Positions 11,465 to 21,952 of a stretch of DNA of 64,000 nt are shown piece after piece. The stretch is taken from the NCBI GenBank assembly GCA_963855995.1, contig OY979719.1, positions 5,394,001 through 5,458,000 of the forward strand, given 5' to 3'. The DNA comes from Muricea muricata. Lineage: Eukaryota; Cnidaria; Anthozoa; Malacalcyonacea; Plexauridae. How positions within the stretch are numbered: the stretch's first letter is position 1; each line of letters begins with the position of its first letter. A model generated the notes under the pieces. That model did no database searches and was not told where the DNA came from. It saw nothing but the letters and a program-made list of their open reading frames with translations. The position numbers and the translations under genes are program-made.

Positions 11465-12812
11465 TTTCACCTGTAATTTGATAGTAGATATTACGAACAG
11501 AAAGAAATTACACTGATTATTGGCTACCAAATTATCAGATTATTGTGCGCAAATTACAAATGCACATGACAGGCTATATACATGATCACAAATTACCTAT
11601 GGTTACAAATTATACTAGATTTACTCTCTCCTATTTCAATTTTAATTTTGACGTTTCCTTGTTAGTTACAGGATTATCTCGAGTCGCCCTTAATTGAGAA
11701 ACAACCTTGTGAAATAATTTAAAATTCTGTGTATGATTAAATGCCGAAAAATTAGAATTGGCAAATTGGTTCAAAATGTGTAAAATTGTGGGTTAAATAG
11801 GCTGTGGTTGAATATTTATGTAGAAAAGCGTAGATTAAATACAACTTTAGTTTAAAGTTTACAATTATAATGGTTTTTGGGTGCAGGTACCAAATGTGTT
11901 TTCAATAAACATCCCATATCCTTTTTCATGAGTAGAATAGTATTTTTCTTTTGAGGAAAATAACATTCGAGTATCTTTGTTTGAAAATGGTAAAAATTAG
12001 CATCAATTCATGTATATATTATATTGTGTTCCCACTGTAAACGTGCGCAATATATTTTAATTAGGTTAACGCGTTAATTTGACCTGTCAATCGAAAAGCT
12101 AACAAACGAAGATTGACAAAATAGTTCCAAATTGATTTTAGCATATGAAAATTTATAACCAACAATGTATAGTTTCTTACCTTTCAAAGTGAGTTTTGTA
12201 TATTCTCACGGCTCTTTAGTTACTTTAAATGTATTATTTTGTCTGATCGAAAGTTAAATTTAGAGCCACGAGTTTTGTCATCACTCAGGAATATTTTCAG
12301 CGTGGGCAGGCATGCGTAGATATGTTTTTGTTTTGGGAAGGAAAATAATCAAAAAGACGATAGGCAGTTGCCTGGCAGTCGATTTTTCTCTTTTCCCTCT
12401 TTGTTCTTCTAACAGTAACTGCCTTTTCGTCCGGGTTTTCAGTTTCTGTTCAGTAGTAATATATAATTTACAAGATGTATTTAAAAACTGTTCTGTAACA
12501 AATCAATCTTGCACAAATGAATTTATAGTTAGAGGTGTAGTAAAAATAGTGTATTGTAATACAAGTACTGCATTGCATATGTGTTTTCTGTTTTCATGAA
12601 GATTTTTTAATGTGCAAGCAACTTTGGGACAATGTGTACTGCTTACCCGTTCACTTATTTTTTGGTTCTCTTGAATTTTAAATTAATCAAACTTCATACT
12701 AGAATAACCCCCCCCCCTCCCCCCTGGAAATGAACAAAATTAAAATTATTCCTAAATTCAAAATGAATCTCACAATTTAACCCGCAAATGTTTAGCCGAA
12801 TGTGTTTTTGTT
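11465..12812. other. Intergenic between divergent ShK gene and ADAT3
   Basis: AT-rich, with no exon or repeat that I can support. It presumably holds the divergent promoters. The run of C residues at about 12708-12723 is low complexity. Confidence 0.4.
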
Positions 12813-15800
12813 ATGGACTGCAATTCCAGCGAACCAGTTGCAAAGAAAGTAAAGATATATTCTCACGACAATCAACTGTCAAACTCTCTTCCGCAAGAAG
12901 ATGAAATGACCGAAGAAATATGTACTAATAGTATAGCATGGTCGCCATCTTGTTCTTCCCGGGAAATGCCAAGAGTAAAACCTCGAGCAATTTTGCACGA
13001 CAAGTATTACGCTTCTTTGGAAACAGGTCAATATTGTAGCGAACACTTTTGGTTTTATTTGCTAGTTTAGGTGAAAATTTTGTTGAGTAATGAAGGTAGT
13101 CTTTGACCATTTTTGTAGTTGAAGTTTTCACGTGTATTGTAAACGACCGAAAGCAGACATCCAGATTGATGCGGTAAGGGTAAACTTTTGAAGTACGCTT
13201 TTGGAATTGTAGATTTTACAAACATATTTTTACGTTTTGTGTGCTAGGGAAATAGGTGGAATTTACAAGTTAGAAGAACTCAAACATTTGAAACGTATAA
13301 AGAGCGAAGGTAACATTATATTGATGTTTTTCAAGTGGGTAAGTGTGAAATCCCATATGGTCTAGTGGTTAGGATTCGTGGTTTTCACCCACGCGGCCCG
13401 GGTTCGATTCCCGGTATGGGAAGCACGTATTTTTGGTTTATAATTTTTTTTTCTTTCAGTATTTGAAGGTCCCAGAAGGAGCTCTTCCAGAAAAGATATG
13501 TTATTTATTTTCTCTACCAAAATATTTTCTTATGTAGAGATATTTTCTTGTTTATTTCGTATTCACCTGTTCTCGCTTCATGCCCTCACGTGAAACTCGT
13601 CCACCGTGCGACGCACACCTACTCGCAGGTTTTGGGAAGATCCAGGGGGAGCTGATGTCGCACAGGAAAATACTAAGCTAAAAGTTACCGGAATTTGATT
13701 CGCAATATATTCATTCCTATTTTTTCAAAAGAATTAGAAACAAAACTTCTGGTAAAAGAAAAAATAAACGAAAGTAATTGAAAACAGTTTCCCATACCGG
13801 GAATCGAACCCGGGCCGCGTGGGTGAAAACCACGAATCCTAACCACTAGACCATATGGGACTTCGAGAAAAAGATCTTGTAATAATTTGACACTTCCCTG
13901 TGGCAGAAATATTGATAGGAGATGAATTTGGGAGAAATATATCTGATGCCTGACTCTATCATCAACTGTAAAACCAAGTTTAAATTTAAGCATCGAATAT
14001 AAAATCGTTCTATTTCCTATCCAAACGATGTATGACCTCATTTTTTGCGCACAAAGATGGAATATTGAAGATCATTATCACCACTGTCTCCGATGTAACT
14101 ATGTCAGTGACGTTAAAAGAACTATTCGATGGATCCTCTGTGAACATTCATGGACTGTCAGAACCATCTGTGACCCGTGTACCTAAATATCCGCCATTAA
14201 CAAGAGGACAGTATGACGAATGGTCAAAACTTTGGCCGATAACATTTCATGAAGACAAACAGTAAGCTGGCCCGTGGTGATTTTTTCTGCAATTTTGGTA
14301 CGATTGTCTACTTTTGATTGATGTGAAAGAGCGGATGAGCTGTGAGTATCTTTGGCGAGCGATGCCAATGCGACGATCCGCAACAAATCCACTTGTTCAC
14401 ATCTTCCAAAAGAGGAAATCGCAAAAAATTGCAGCAAAAATTGTCTTACAGTCGCGGCAAGTTTGCTCAAGTTTAGCAGCTTCTCTGATCAATTCCTTCC
14501 GTGATTCCTCAAATTTTGAAAATGTTCGCAACTTCCTGTTTATTGACAATATTGGCCAATCAGAATGCTCGCGAATAAGATGTAACATTCTAATTGGTCA
14601 GTTAATAGGATGTTGTGGATCTTTTAAGGATGAGATCAGAGGAACTCCTAAACTTGAGCAAATGAATTGGTCAATTATTTTCGGAACGCTTCTATTGCCG
14701 CAACTGTAAAGCAAACACTGCTTTGGTTTGTTATTGACGCTGAAGCAGGAATTACTCAACTTGGGTTGATAGACTTGGGTTGATAAAACGCGCATGGTTA
14801 TAAAATCAAACAGTCCACTTAAGACGCAGATGTGGCTAAAATGCAGATTGCTCAAAGGCGCCGTTACATTATACCGCTTGTCTCGCTAGTTTGTTGCGAC
14901 ACAAGTTGCAAGCGAAATTGCAAGGTGTGACATGCCTTGCAATCTCATAAAGTCACGCGACATTTTTGCTGCAAGAGCATTGTACCAAGTAGAATCAGGC
15001 TCTACTTCTCGCAAAGATTGCTGCAACGCATTTTTTAGCCATCGCATAGTGTAAGTAACATCCCTTTTGCAACTTGTTTCGCTATATTTCAGTTGAGCAG
15101 CCAATAACAACTCGCTGTTTGAAAATAGTTCGCAGCCTTTACTGAGATTGCGAGACAAGTTGCGAAGCGTTGCACAGTGTAACATCCCCGATCCTGCAAC
15201 TTCAATTCTCAAAATATAAAGTTGTTACGAGACAGGTTGCGAGACCAGTTGTATCGTGTAACAGCGCCCAACAGTGATACAGACTGCATATGATACATGT
15301 CCCCTTGTTCCTTGTTGATCTGAACTTAGAATACTTGAGAAGGTTTTAAGACGTATACTGGGAGATTAACAAAGAACGAGAGCATATATCTTATTCCCAT
15401 GCAGTCTCCATTTTAGCGCCAGTCTACGTTTTACATGATCAGCACTTGTTTTTATCTACCAAACTGACGGGACATCATTCTATTCACATTGTCGGAAAAA
15501 ACACAACTTCTTGAGAATACCTTTGGTTTCTCTTCTTTCTTATTGAGTTGTACCTCATGCCATTTAATCTACATCAACTCACCTAGAACAAGGAGAAACC
15601 ATGCAACGGATTTTAAATCATCACTGAGATGGAAACAAGTGCTGAATTTCAGAAATCTCAGAATTGAGACGTGCTCCGACGTGAATTCCTGGAATCAAAC
15701 ATTTTTAAACTTTTACATTTTAGCATAACAAAACTTATCGCCGGTGAGACGTTCAGTGACACAGATCTACAGGAAATGACGAAATATATGCAGGAAGCGC

Positions 15801-17670
15801 TTCGTGTAGCTGCGATTGCTAAGAGGAAAGGAATGGTAGGCATGGCTACTAGCTCTTAAACATATTTCACCTCATACAGTAACAGAAAGAATATGTAAGC
15901 ATTGCAACTTAAATGAGGAATGAGCAATCAAATTAATAGCTCATTCTCATGATTTAATAATCAAGACATGTTTTACTCTATTATCTCAATGCAAGATAAA
16001 TCAATAAGGAAATTAGTAGCTAAGTTTTATCATGATATATTAGCAGGTTTTGATCATTTGCAGTAAATTAACATATGTATATGATCATTTGTTGGTTGTA
16101 TTAAGTTAGTTTATTGTGTGTGTATCACATGTATCATGTGACATAATGTTGATTAAATTTCATTACTAAACTCCCCTAATTTTAAGAGAGATTCGCTATT
16201 ATAACGAAACGGATTATGTTTCTTTCTTTTTAGTGTCCAGTTGGCGCTATAGTTGTAAATCCAAGGACTAACAAAATTTTATTGAAAGCTCATGACCAGG
16301 CTTCCGTACATCCGTTACGTCATACAAGCATGGTCTGTATTGATCTGGTTGCTAAGCTTCATGGTGGAGGAGCATGGAATCTAGATATGAACTTTACAAA
16401 TTGCGCAGTGGGTGAATTCAGGACAGTTAAGGAAACTGAGGGCCATACTGGGAAGAATAAAAGCAGGAAGATACAAAAGAGATGTAACCATTCATGGATA
16501 ACTGGTGATAAGGGCGGTTCCACGACCGTGGATTGTGGTCGTTCAAGAAAAGCTGGGACAGAAGATGGCGGAAGTTTGAAAGAACTAGACTCAGAAAACT
16601 TGAATTTAGTTGAGCCTAGCTTTCCTTGTCTTGTAACAGAAAATGAAAGCATGGTGGAAACCGATGATTTAAAGACATTTGTTGAAGATACGCCATATTT
16701 GTGCAGTGGATACGATCTTTATATTACTAGGGAGCCCTGTACGATGTAAGTACTTGATCAGGTGGATGCAACATTGTTCGCTGAACAACGCCTGAGCAAT
16801 ATTGTTATCAAGGTTCAACAACACTTGTTGAATTGACAATGTTCATAAGTATTGTTCGATGTTCACAAAGAACAATAGTTGTTACAATGTTGTTGGAACA
16901 AGAGCCGACAATAGTTGATGAAACAAGCTTGTTGATGGCTGTCAACAATGATTGAAGAGTGACTGTTGACCCTGAACAACCGTGAATAGGGGTTGTTGAA
17001 AACAGTTGTTGTCTTGTGATTTTTATGTATTATGTTATGCACTTTATATGGTGTTACTCTGAGTTTGTATACACACTGAACTAGCAGAAAAACATGCCTG
17101 ACCACTATGGGAATCAAACACGCGAGCTTTGGAGTAGTAGCTCAAAGATCGTGTGCTCGATTCCCACCGTGGTCAGGCATGTTTTTTAGCTTGCCCGTCG
17201 TGAATACAACAAACAAGAAGTCATGTAAAACATTAGTTCTTGTCTTGTTGACAGGGTCCAGCACACTGACATTATAGAAAGTTTTTAAGGACAACTTGCT
17301 ACAAGCTGTTGACAACAATTGTTCAAAATTCTGACCAAAATTTAAAAAAAACGAGACATGAGTCTACAACCATATTCCAACTTGAAGTGATTATCATTAT
17401 TCATTTTCTTAGATATTGATTGTGTTCACAAAATGACGGACACAAAATATATTTTTCACAACAGTGTATTCTGGATTTCTTCGTTTTAGGTGTACTATGG
17501 CTTTACTTCATTCGAGAATTCGACGAGTTTTCTACGGCTGCGCGTTTCCGTCATTTGGTGGCCTGGGTTCAAAATACAAGATTCACTGTCTGGAAGGGAC
17601 CAATCATCATTTTGAAGCGTTCGCGGGTTTGTTAGAAACCGAATGCAGGAAAGTGTTTTTCATGGACTAG
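12813..17670 (+). CDS. ADAT3: ADAT3-like subunit of tRNA adenosine-34 deaminase (7 exons)
   Basis: Exons 12813-13026, 13119-13173, 13248-13309, 14057-14261, 15724-15835, 16234-16745 and 17490-17670 give about 446 residues. ADAT3 pairs with ADAT2 to convert A34 to inosine in tRNAs. Landmarks: KYPPLTRGQYDEWSKLWPIT before the deaminase domain; CPVGAIVVNP; HPLRHTSMVCIDLVA (His246); [20 protein letters not shown] (Cys385 and Cys388 formed across the exon 6/7 junction); and a C-terminal RVFYG...GLGSKYKIH...LNHHFEAF-type ending. His246, Cys385 and Cys388 are the expected zinc ligands. The catalytic Glu of active deaminases is absent: the motif reads H-T-S where most animal ADAT3 proteins have H-A-V. 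An insert rich in Gly, Lys and Ser separates the two halves of the domain (about residues 270-360). Length and motif order match the family. The exon 4 acceptor (gcgcacaaag) is poor in pyrimidines, but the phase and sequence fit. Confidence 0.9.
13351..13422 (+). tRNA. tRNA-Glu (anticodon TTC)
   Basis: A 72-base cloverleaf: acceptor TCCCATA pairs with TATGGGA. Box A is TGGTCTAGTGGTTAGG and box B is GGTTCGATTCC. The anticodon stem CGTGG/CCACG carries loop TTTTCAC with TTC at positions 34-36. A T5 run (about 13428-13432) would terminate Pol III. It lies inside ADAT3 intron 3 on the host strand. Confidence 0.95.
13789..13860 (-). tRNA. tRNA-Glu (anticodon TTC), inverted second copy
   Basis: The reverse complement is identical over all 72 bases to the tRNA at 13351-13422. 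It ends in a TTTT run on its own 3' side (near 13781-13785 on this strand). Both copies lie in ADAT3 intron 3, convergent and 366 bases apart. Confidence 0.95.
14857..15268. mobile_element. MITE-like element, TIR GGCGC(C/T)GTTACA, in ADAT3 intron 4
   Basis: About 412 bp, with TIRs GGCGCCGTTACA and the complement of TGTAACAGCGCC. It is packed with GTTGCGA/TCGCAAC words. A second copy at 48139-48507 shares long stretches (TCGCTAGTTTGTTGCGACAC and onward). No coding capacity and no clear target duplication. Confidence 0.7.
16765..17010. repeat. TTGAACAATGTTG-type scattered palindromic word repeat (ADAT3 intron 6)
   Basis: About 240 bp dense in short copies of CAACAATGTT, TTGTTGAA and GAACAAC words in both orientations. 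A similar patch lies at about 58955-59120. It is not a simple tandem array. It directly adjoins the tRNA-headed palindrome at 17068-17207. Confidence 0.6.
17068..17207. mobile_element. Palindromic tRNA-headed SINE/MITE-like element
   Basis: Two inverted arms meet around 17138. Each arm ends in GTGGTCAGGCATGTTTTT, and each holds a tRNA box-B-like word (TTTGATTCCC on one strand, CTCGATTCCC on the other). A larger relative lies at 56280-56573, and a single head-like piece at about 25190-25232. Confidence 0.55.
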
Positions 17671-18217
17671 AATTAAATGTAATAGTATAGGTCTAGGTAT
17701 TATCATTAGTTATTTACTGCTTAGAATGCTAGAAATTTTTCCTGGAAATGTCGAGGCGGTGTCTTTTTCTACTAATTTTGAAGGGCTGTTTCAAGAAGGA
17801 ACCATGCACGTCTAGGAGAATAAGCGGGGAGAATAAGTTGCGCTACCCAATTGTTTTTGAGATCAGTGGCACCAGCCTCGTTTCCAGTCAGTATATGGTT
17901 TCCAGGCTCATAATCCTATGCTCATAATTTATTCTGATTATATCGTTATTTATGCTAATTCCTCGCCCACGTAATTGCATTCCAATCGGTCATTATTGAG
18001 AGAAGCCGGCCCGATATACAGTATACAGTCAAATACCGTAAAAGGACGAGACAAAACGACCCTTGTATTGAGAAGTTTGGCTTTTTAAACCTGGCAAAAT
18101 TAGATTTGTTTTATCATTAGCAATAATACTGTTTGAAGAAAGGAAGATTTAATGTTGTATAAACCTTGAATACAAAAGAAGAGAAAGTGTTCGAAAGAAT
18201 TTTATAAACGCTTCATC
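17671..18217. other. Intergenic between ADAT3 and the mucin-like gene
   Basis: No exon or repeat recognised. It contains the ADAT3 3' flank and the promoter/5' UTR of the next gene; I saw no clear TATA box. Confidence 0.4.
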
Positions 18218-20546
18218 ATGAACTGTCGCGAGCGACATTCATGGACACTTGTCGTTGTTGTTTGCCTTGGTGTATTAACGTTATTTACTGTTAATGGACA
18301 CCCTTTCCGCGAACGAGATATTGGACTTGGCATAAATGACGATCCTGCGGAAGATCATTCGTTTGGCTTGTCGGAAAGAGACGCGGACGAACAACCTAAG
18401 GATGAAGCGAAACACTCACAAGCTGAAAGCGAAATTCATGCCACTACGTCAACCGAAACATTACCGAATACAATGACTGATGTGAGTGTTAGTCCTCTAT
18501 CAGTAACCGCTACACCTAGCGGGGATGTAGTTTTAGGTCAAGCTTCTGTGAACAAGACGAATTTAACTACCCAAGCATCGCCACAGGCAAATGTAACAAT
18601 TATTGCGGCAACAACACAAGCAGGTAATAATCTTCTAGTAACAAGCATTCGAAGCAGTAATGTCAACATTCAAATAAGTCCAAGTCAAACAATCCAGAAT
18701 GTCGCGAAAAATTCGAGTGGGATAAATGTTGCCACGTACACAAGCTCAATAAAGCCTTCATTCACGAAGACCCCCACTGAGAGCAGTTTATCTGCAAAGC
18801 TATCTTCACGTATTTCTCCTTCAACGAGCAAGTCGGCTAGCATAAACGTCAAGCTGTCAGTTAATGCCAGTTCACCTGTAATAGCAGCTGTATCATCTCC
18901 TGTTCTGCCGGCATCCAACAAATCCTCGGCAGCACAAACTACCCTAGTTCCATCCGGAGAATCAAACACCAATACTCAAACTGGTGTACCATCTTCTCAA
19001 CAGTCATCCATCAACACTCCCTCTGGAGATTCAATTTCTAACAAACCATCTGGACAACCACTTTCAAATGGTGCAACACAAGTACCATCAACAAATTCAC
19101 CAACCAAAGTATCGGCTAGTACAAAACTTTTGATCCAAACATCACCAAAGCATTCATCCACTGGTGTACCAACCAGTGGTGTACCATCCACTGGTGTACC
19201 ATCCACTGGTGCACCATCCACTGGTGAACCATCTACTGGTGTACCATCCACTGGTGAACCATCCACTGGTGTACCATCCACTGGTGTACCATCCACTAGT
19301 GTACCATCCACTGGTGAACCATCCACTGGTTTACCGTCAAGCAGTCCAGGTACATTACCACCAACAACAGAAACACAACCAGCTACATCAAACCATCTGA
19401 CTAGTAAAAAAATATCAACTGTCATATCAACACAAAAGGATGCAGAAAAACTTACGACACAAGCAAATGAAAAGCCTTCAACAGGTGGTGTGTCAACAAT
19501 GAAGGTTAACTCAACTGTGGTTCCTAGGGAAACAACAAAAAATGCAGTGCAAGAAACTACTAAGGAAATTGCAACAAAAGCAGAAACCACCAAACAAGAT
19601 ACAACTAAAGCAGCCCCACATACTACGAAGAAAGCTACAGCGAAAGCAGCTGTGACAAAGGAAAAAACAGCAGCTAAGGAAACCAAATCAGAAACTCAAA
19701 ACAATGGTAGGAGCCAATGACATTAAATGTTTTGATGCTTTTTAAAGCTAATATATTTTTGTTAATATAAAGTATCAATTTTTTGTAAACATTGTTAAAT
19801 TTTTTACCTAATATTTTAGATGAGGGACGAATGCCACCGCCAGATCAGGTAAACTTCAATAGTTTTATTTTTAAAACCTAATGTGAACTTATTACAGCCC
19901 TCCAACAATAACACCCATAGCGGCCATAGTGCTAAAGTATTTTCAAGATGGGGCAAAGTAAATTTTAATGGCTTGAAAAAAGGTGATGCCGTTAAATCTG
20001 TGATGCTTTTTTCTTTTTAGGGAAGAGAAGCAGTTCTGTGGGACTTTATTGTTCCCGTAGCAATTGGAACTGGTGTAGCATTGGCCATTGCATTAGGTGT
20101 TGTGCTTGTCAGAACTTGTCGTCGAAGAAGATTGGTTAAAGTCCGGTTTGGTGGAAAGGTTTGTGCTGTATTCAAATCTTCTTGTTGTTGAGTAATTCAC
20201 TGTAGCAAAAAGATGCCGGGTGTTGTTTTTACCAGAATGCATTATGTCTGAAATTGTTAAAAAAGGCAAGTTTTGAAGAACAGAATGGAAGACAATTGGT
20301 TATTTTCATACTTGTGATCATATTTGAGGTCATTAGCTTGGCTTCTTTTCACCTTTTCCTGGCTATTCCTAATTGACACCTGCAATGCATTCTGTTAAAG
20401 TTAGTGGTTTGTCATTCCTTGTATTCATGCAAAACAAATTTTAATTAAAAGGTATTTTGTCATTTCTATAGCCAAGTCATCCAAGATTGTTAAACAATGA
20501 TCTGATTAACCTGTTGGCTGAGTCAGATGATGAGGAAGAAGAATAA
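18218..20546 (+). CDS. Mucin-like type I membrane protein (4 exons)
   Basis: Exons 18218-19706, 19820-19848, 20021-20158 and 20472-20546 give about 576 residues. Residues 1-27 are a signal peptide. Residues about 75-490 are dominated by Ser, Thr and Pro with scattered N-X-S/T sites, as in O-glycosylated stalks, and include twelve exact-length 5-residue repeats of PSTG(V/E/A) type (residues 313-372). Exon 3 encodes one transmembrane helix (FIVPVAIGTGVALAIALGVV) followed by a Cys-Arg-Arg-Arg-Arg stop-transfer stretch. The roughly 40-residue cytoplasmic tail ends with LINLLAESDDEEEE, which resembles an acidic di-leucine sorting signal. There is no adhesion or enzyme domain, so only a cell-surface mucin/sialomucin role is suggested. 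If intron 1 is retained, the frame stops three codons later (19720), which would give a secreted form; this is untested. Confidence 0.82.
19154..19333 (+). repeat. 15 bp coding minisatellite, 12 units
   Basis: Twelve in-frame units of CCATCCACTGGTGTA type, without indels, encode (P/S)(S/T)(T/S)(G/S)X. Variation is mainly in the fifth codon (GTA, GAA, GCA, TTA). It lies in the mucin-like stalk. Confidence 0.95.
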
Positions 20547-21952
20547 ATGAAATGAATTGTCTGCATTGGTCACATACACTTGGATGCACTGAGTGAATTT
20601 TAAACAAATTTATAATATATTCATATTTGTATATTCCTACCCATAGTTTTTCTTGGAGGGACAGGTTGAATAGGTGGGGTTTCGTTATATATTATGATCT
20701 TATGCTATATTATGATCTTATGAGACTGTCATTGGCACATTGGCCATGGTCTGCCGTGCCCGGGACAAACATGAATAGAGATAAGAAAGTGATTATTGGC
20801 ATATCTCCCCCCCCCCCCTTGAGTCAGAAAACCCCCTGATTCATGGTAATCTTTCCCCCACCCACCCATTAAAAATAAAACATATATTGAATGCTTACAA
20901 TGTGGTGGTGAAAAATTGCCTGCAATTAAATGTAACTCTAGGCCATAAAGATTTAAGGTAAAAGTGTATGAACTGTTACAGACAGTAATGACATTTTACA
21001 TTTCTACCAACAACATTCCATATAAGCATTGTGTGGACAGAGTGTGAATGTATTGATGTCAATCTTCCATTAATTTGTGGTTTGCATGGTTGACTTATCT
21101 TGTATGATGAGGGTAATTATCAAATCCAGCCTGAATCTATAAAAAAGTTCTGATTATTAATTTTTGATAATTATACTGGTTTGTATTTTATGAAGTAATG
21201 ATAGATGTGACTCATAGGGGCAGCTATATTGCTTGTTTTTGTTTTGATAAAAAATAATGCTTAGGTAACTTTTCAGTTTATAATCGGTCATTATCATGTT
21301 TTATTATTCATATATTGATCTACCGATAATGAGTAAGTGGCTTACGCACGTGATAAGCAATGAGGTCAAATCTATTACACAGACATATATAAACGTTCCG
21401 AATGTGGGAAACAAAGTAATATTATGTTATACGTGTAAATTGATCTCTGCCATTTTACGCTCAAAGAAGTCTGAAATTCGAGCCGTGTTTATGCGGATAA
21501 ATAGAATAGAACATTGGAAAATTCCACAACATATAATCAATTAAATCTGTACGCGTGCCGGCATTCGAGGTGAGACTTTTGAGATATGTTTCTTTACTGT
21601 AGTGTCAGCTGTAGTTATACATACGTTTTATTTTGTAGCAGGCAAAAAAAGCATTGTTATTTGTGAATTGTTGTATTAGGTTGAGTAAAATAAAGAGCAA
21701 ATTCCGAAAAAGACATCTTGAGAATCAAACTGTAAATTTTTGACTTCATTTCAAAGTCATACAGTTTCAACATGCGTCTTATTTTGAAGCATATCTTGCA
21801 TCCTTAAGATGTATTTTTTAAAATTTGCTCTTTACTTTCTTAAATTGTCGGTCATGGTTTCAAGTTGAGTAGAATTAAATAAATGCGATGAAACGCTCAT
21901 GAAGCACATGGGGTGTAACTGAAATCGCCTTCACATTTATTATTTAACAGAA
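20547..21952. other. Intergenic between mucin-like gene and MTARC
   Basis: No gene. It contains a poly-C tract (about 20809-20818) and a palindromic element at about 21670-21845. That element's arms contain TAAAGAGCAAATT and its complement AATTTGCTCTTTA. Confidence 0.45.

Noticed and set aside
13455..13500. Extra ADAT3 exon after a tttcag acceptor near 13460
   Set aside because: Exon 3 joins in phase directly to 14057 and restores the family sequence; the candidate adds no conserved residues and has no good donor.
16359..16652. Minus-strand open frame opposite ADAT3 exon 6
   Set aside because: The plus strand carries the conserved deaminase motifs; the opposite frame has no recognisable feature.
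18685..19686. Long minus-strand and shifted-frame open frames over the mucin-like exon (including a YHPLV repeat)
   Set aside because: They are by-products of the Ser/Thr/Pro codon repetition on the plus strand; only the plus frame has a signal peptide and joins to a transmembrane exon.
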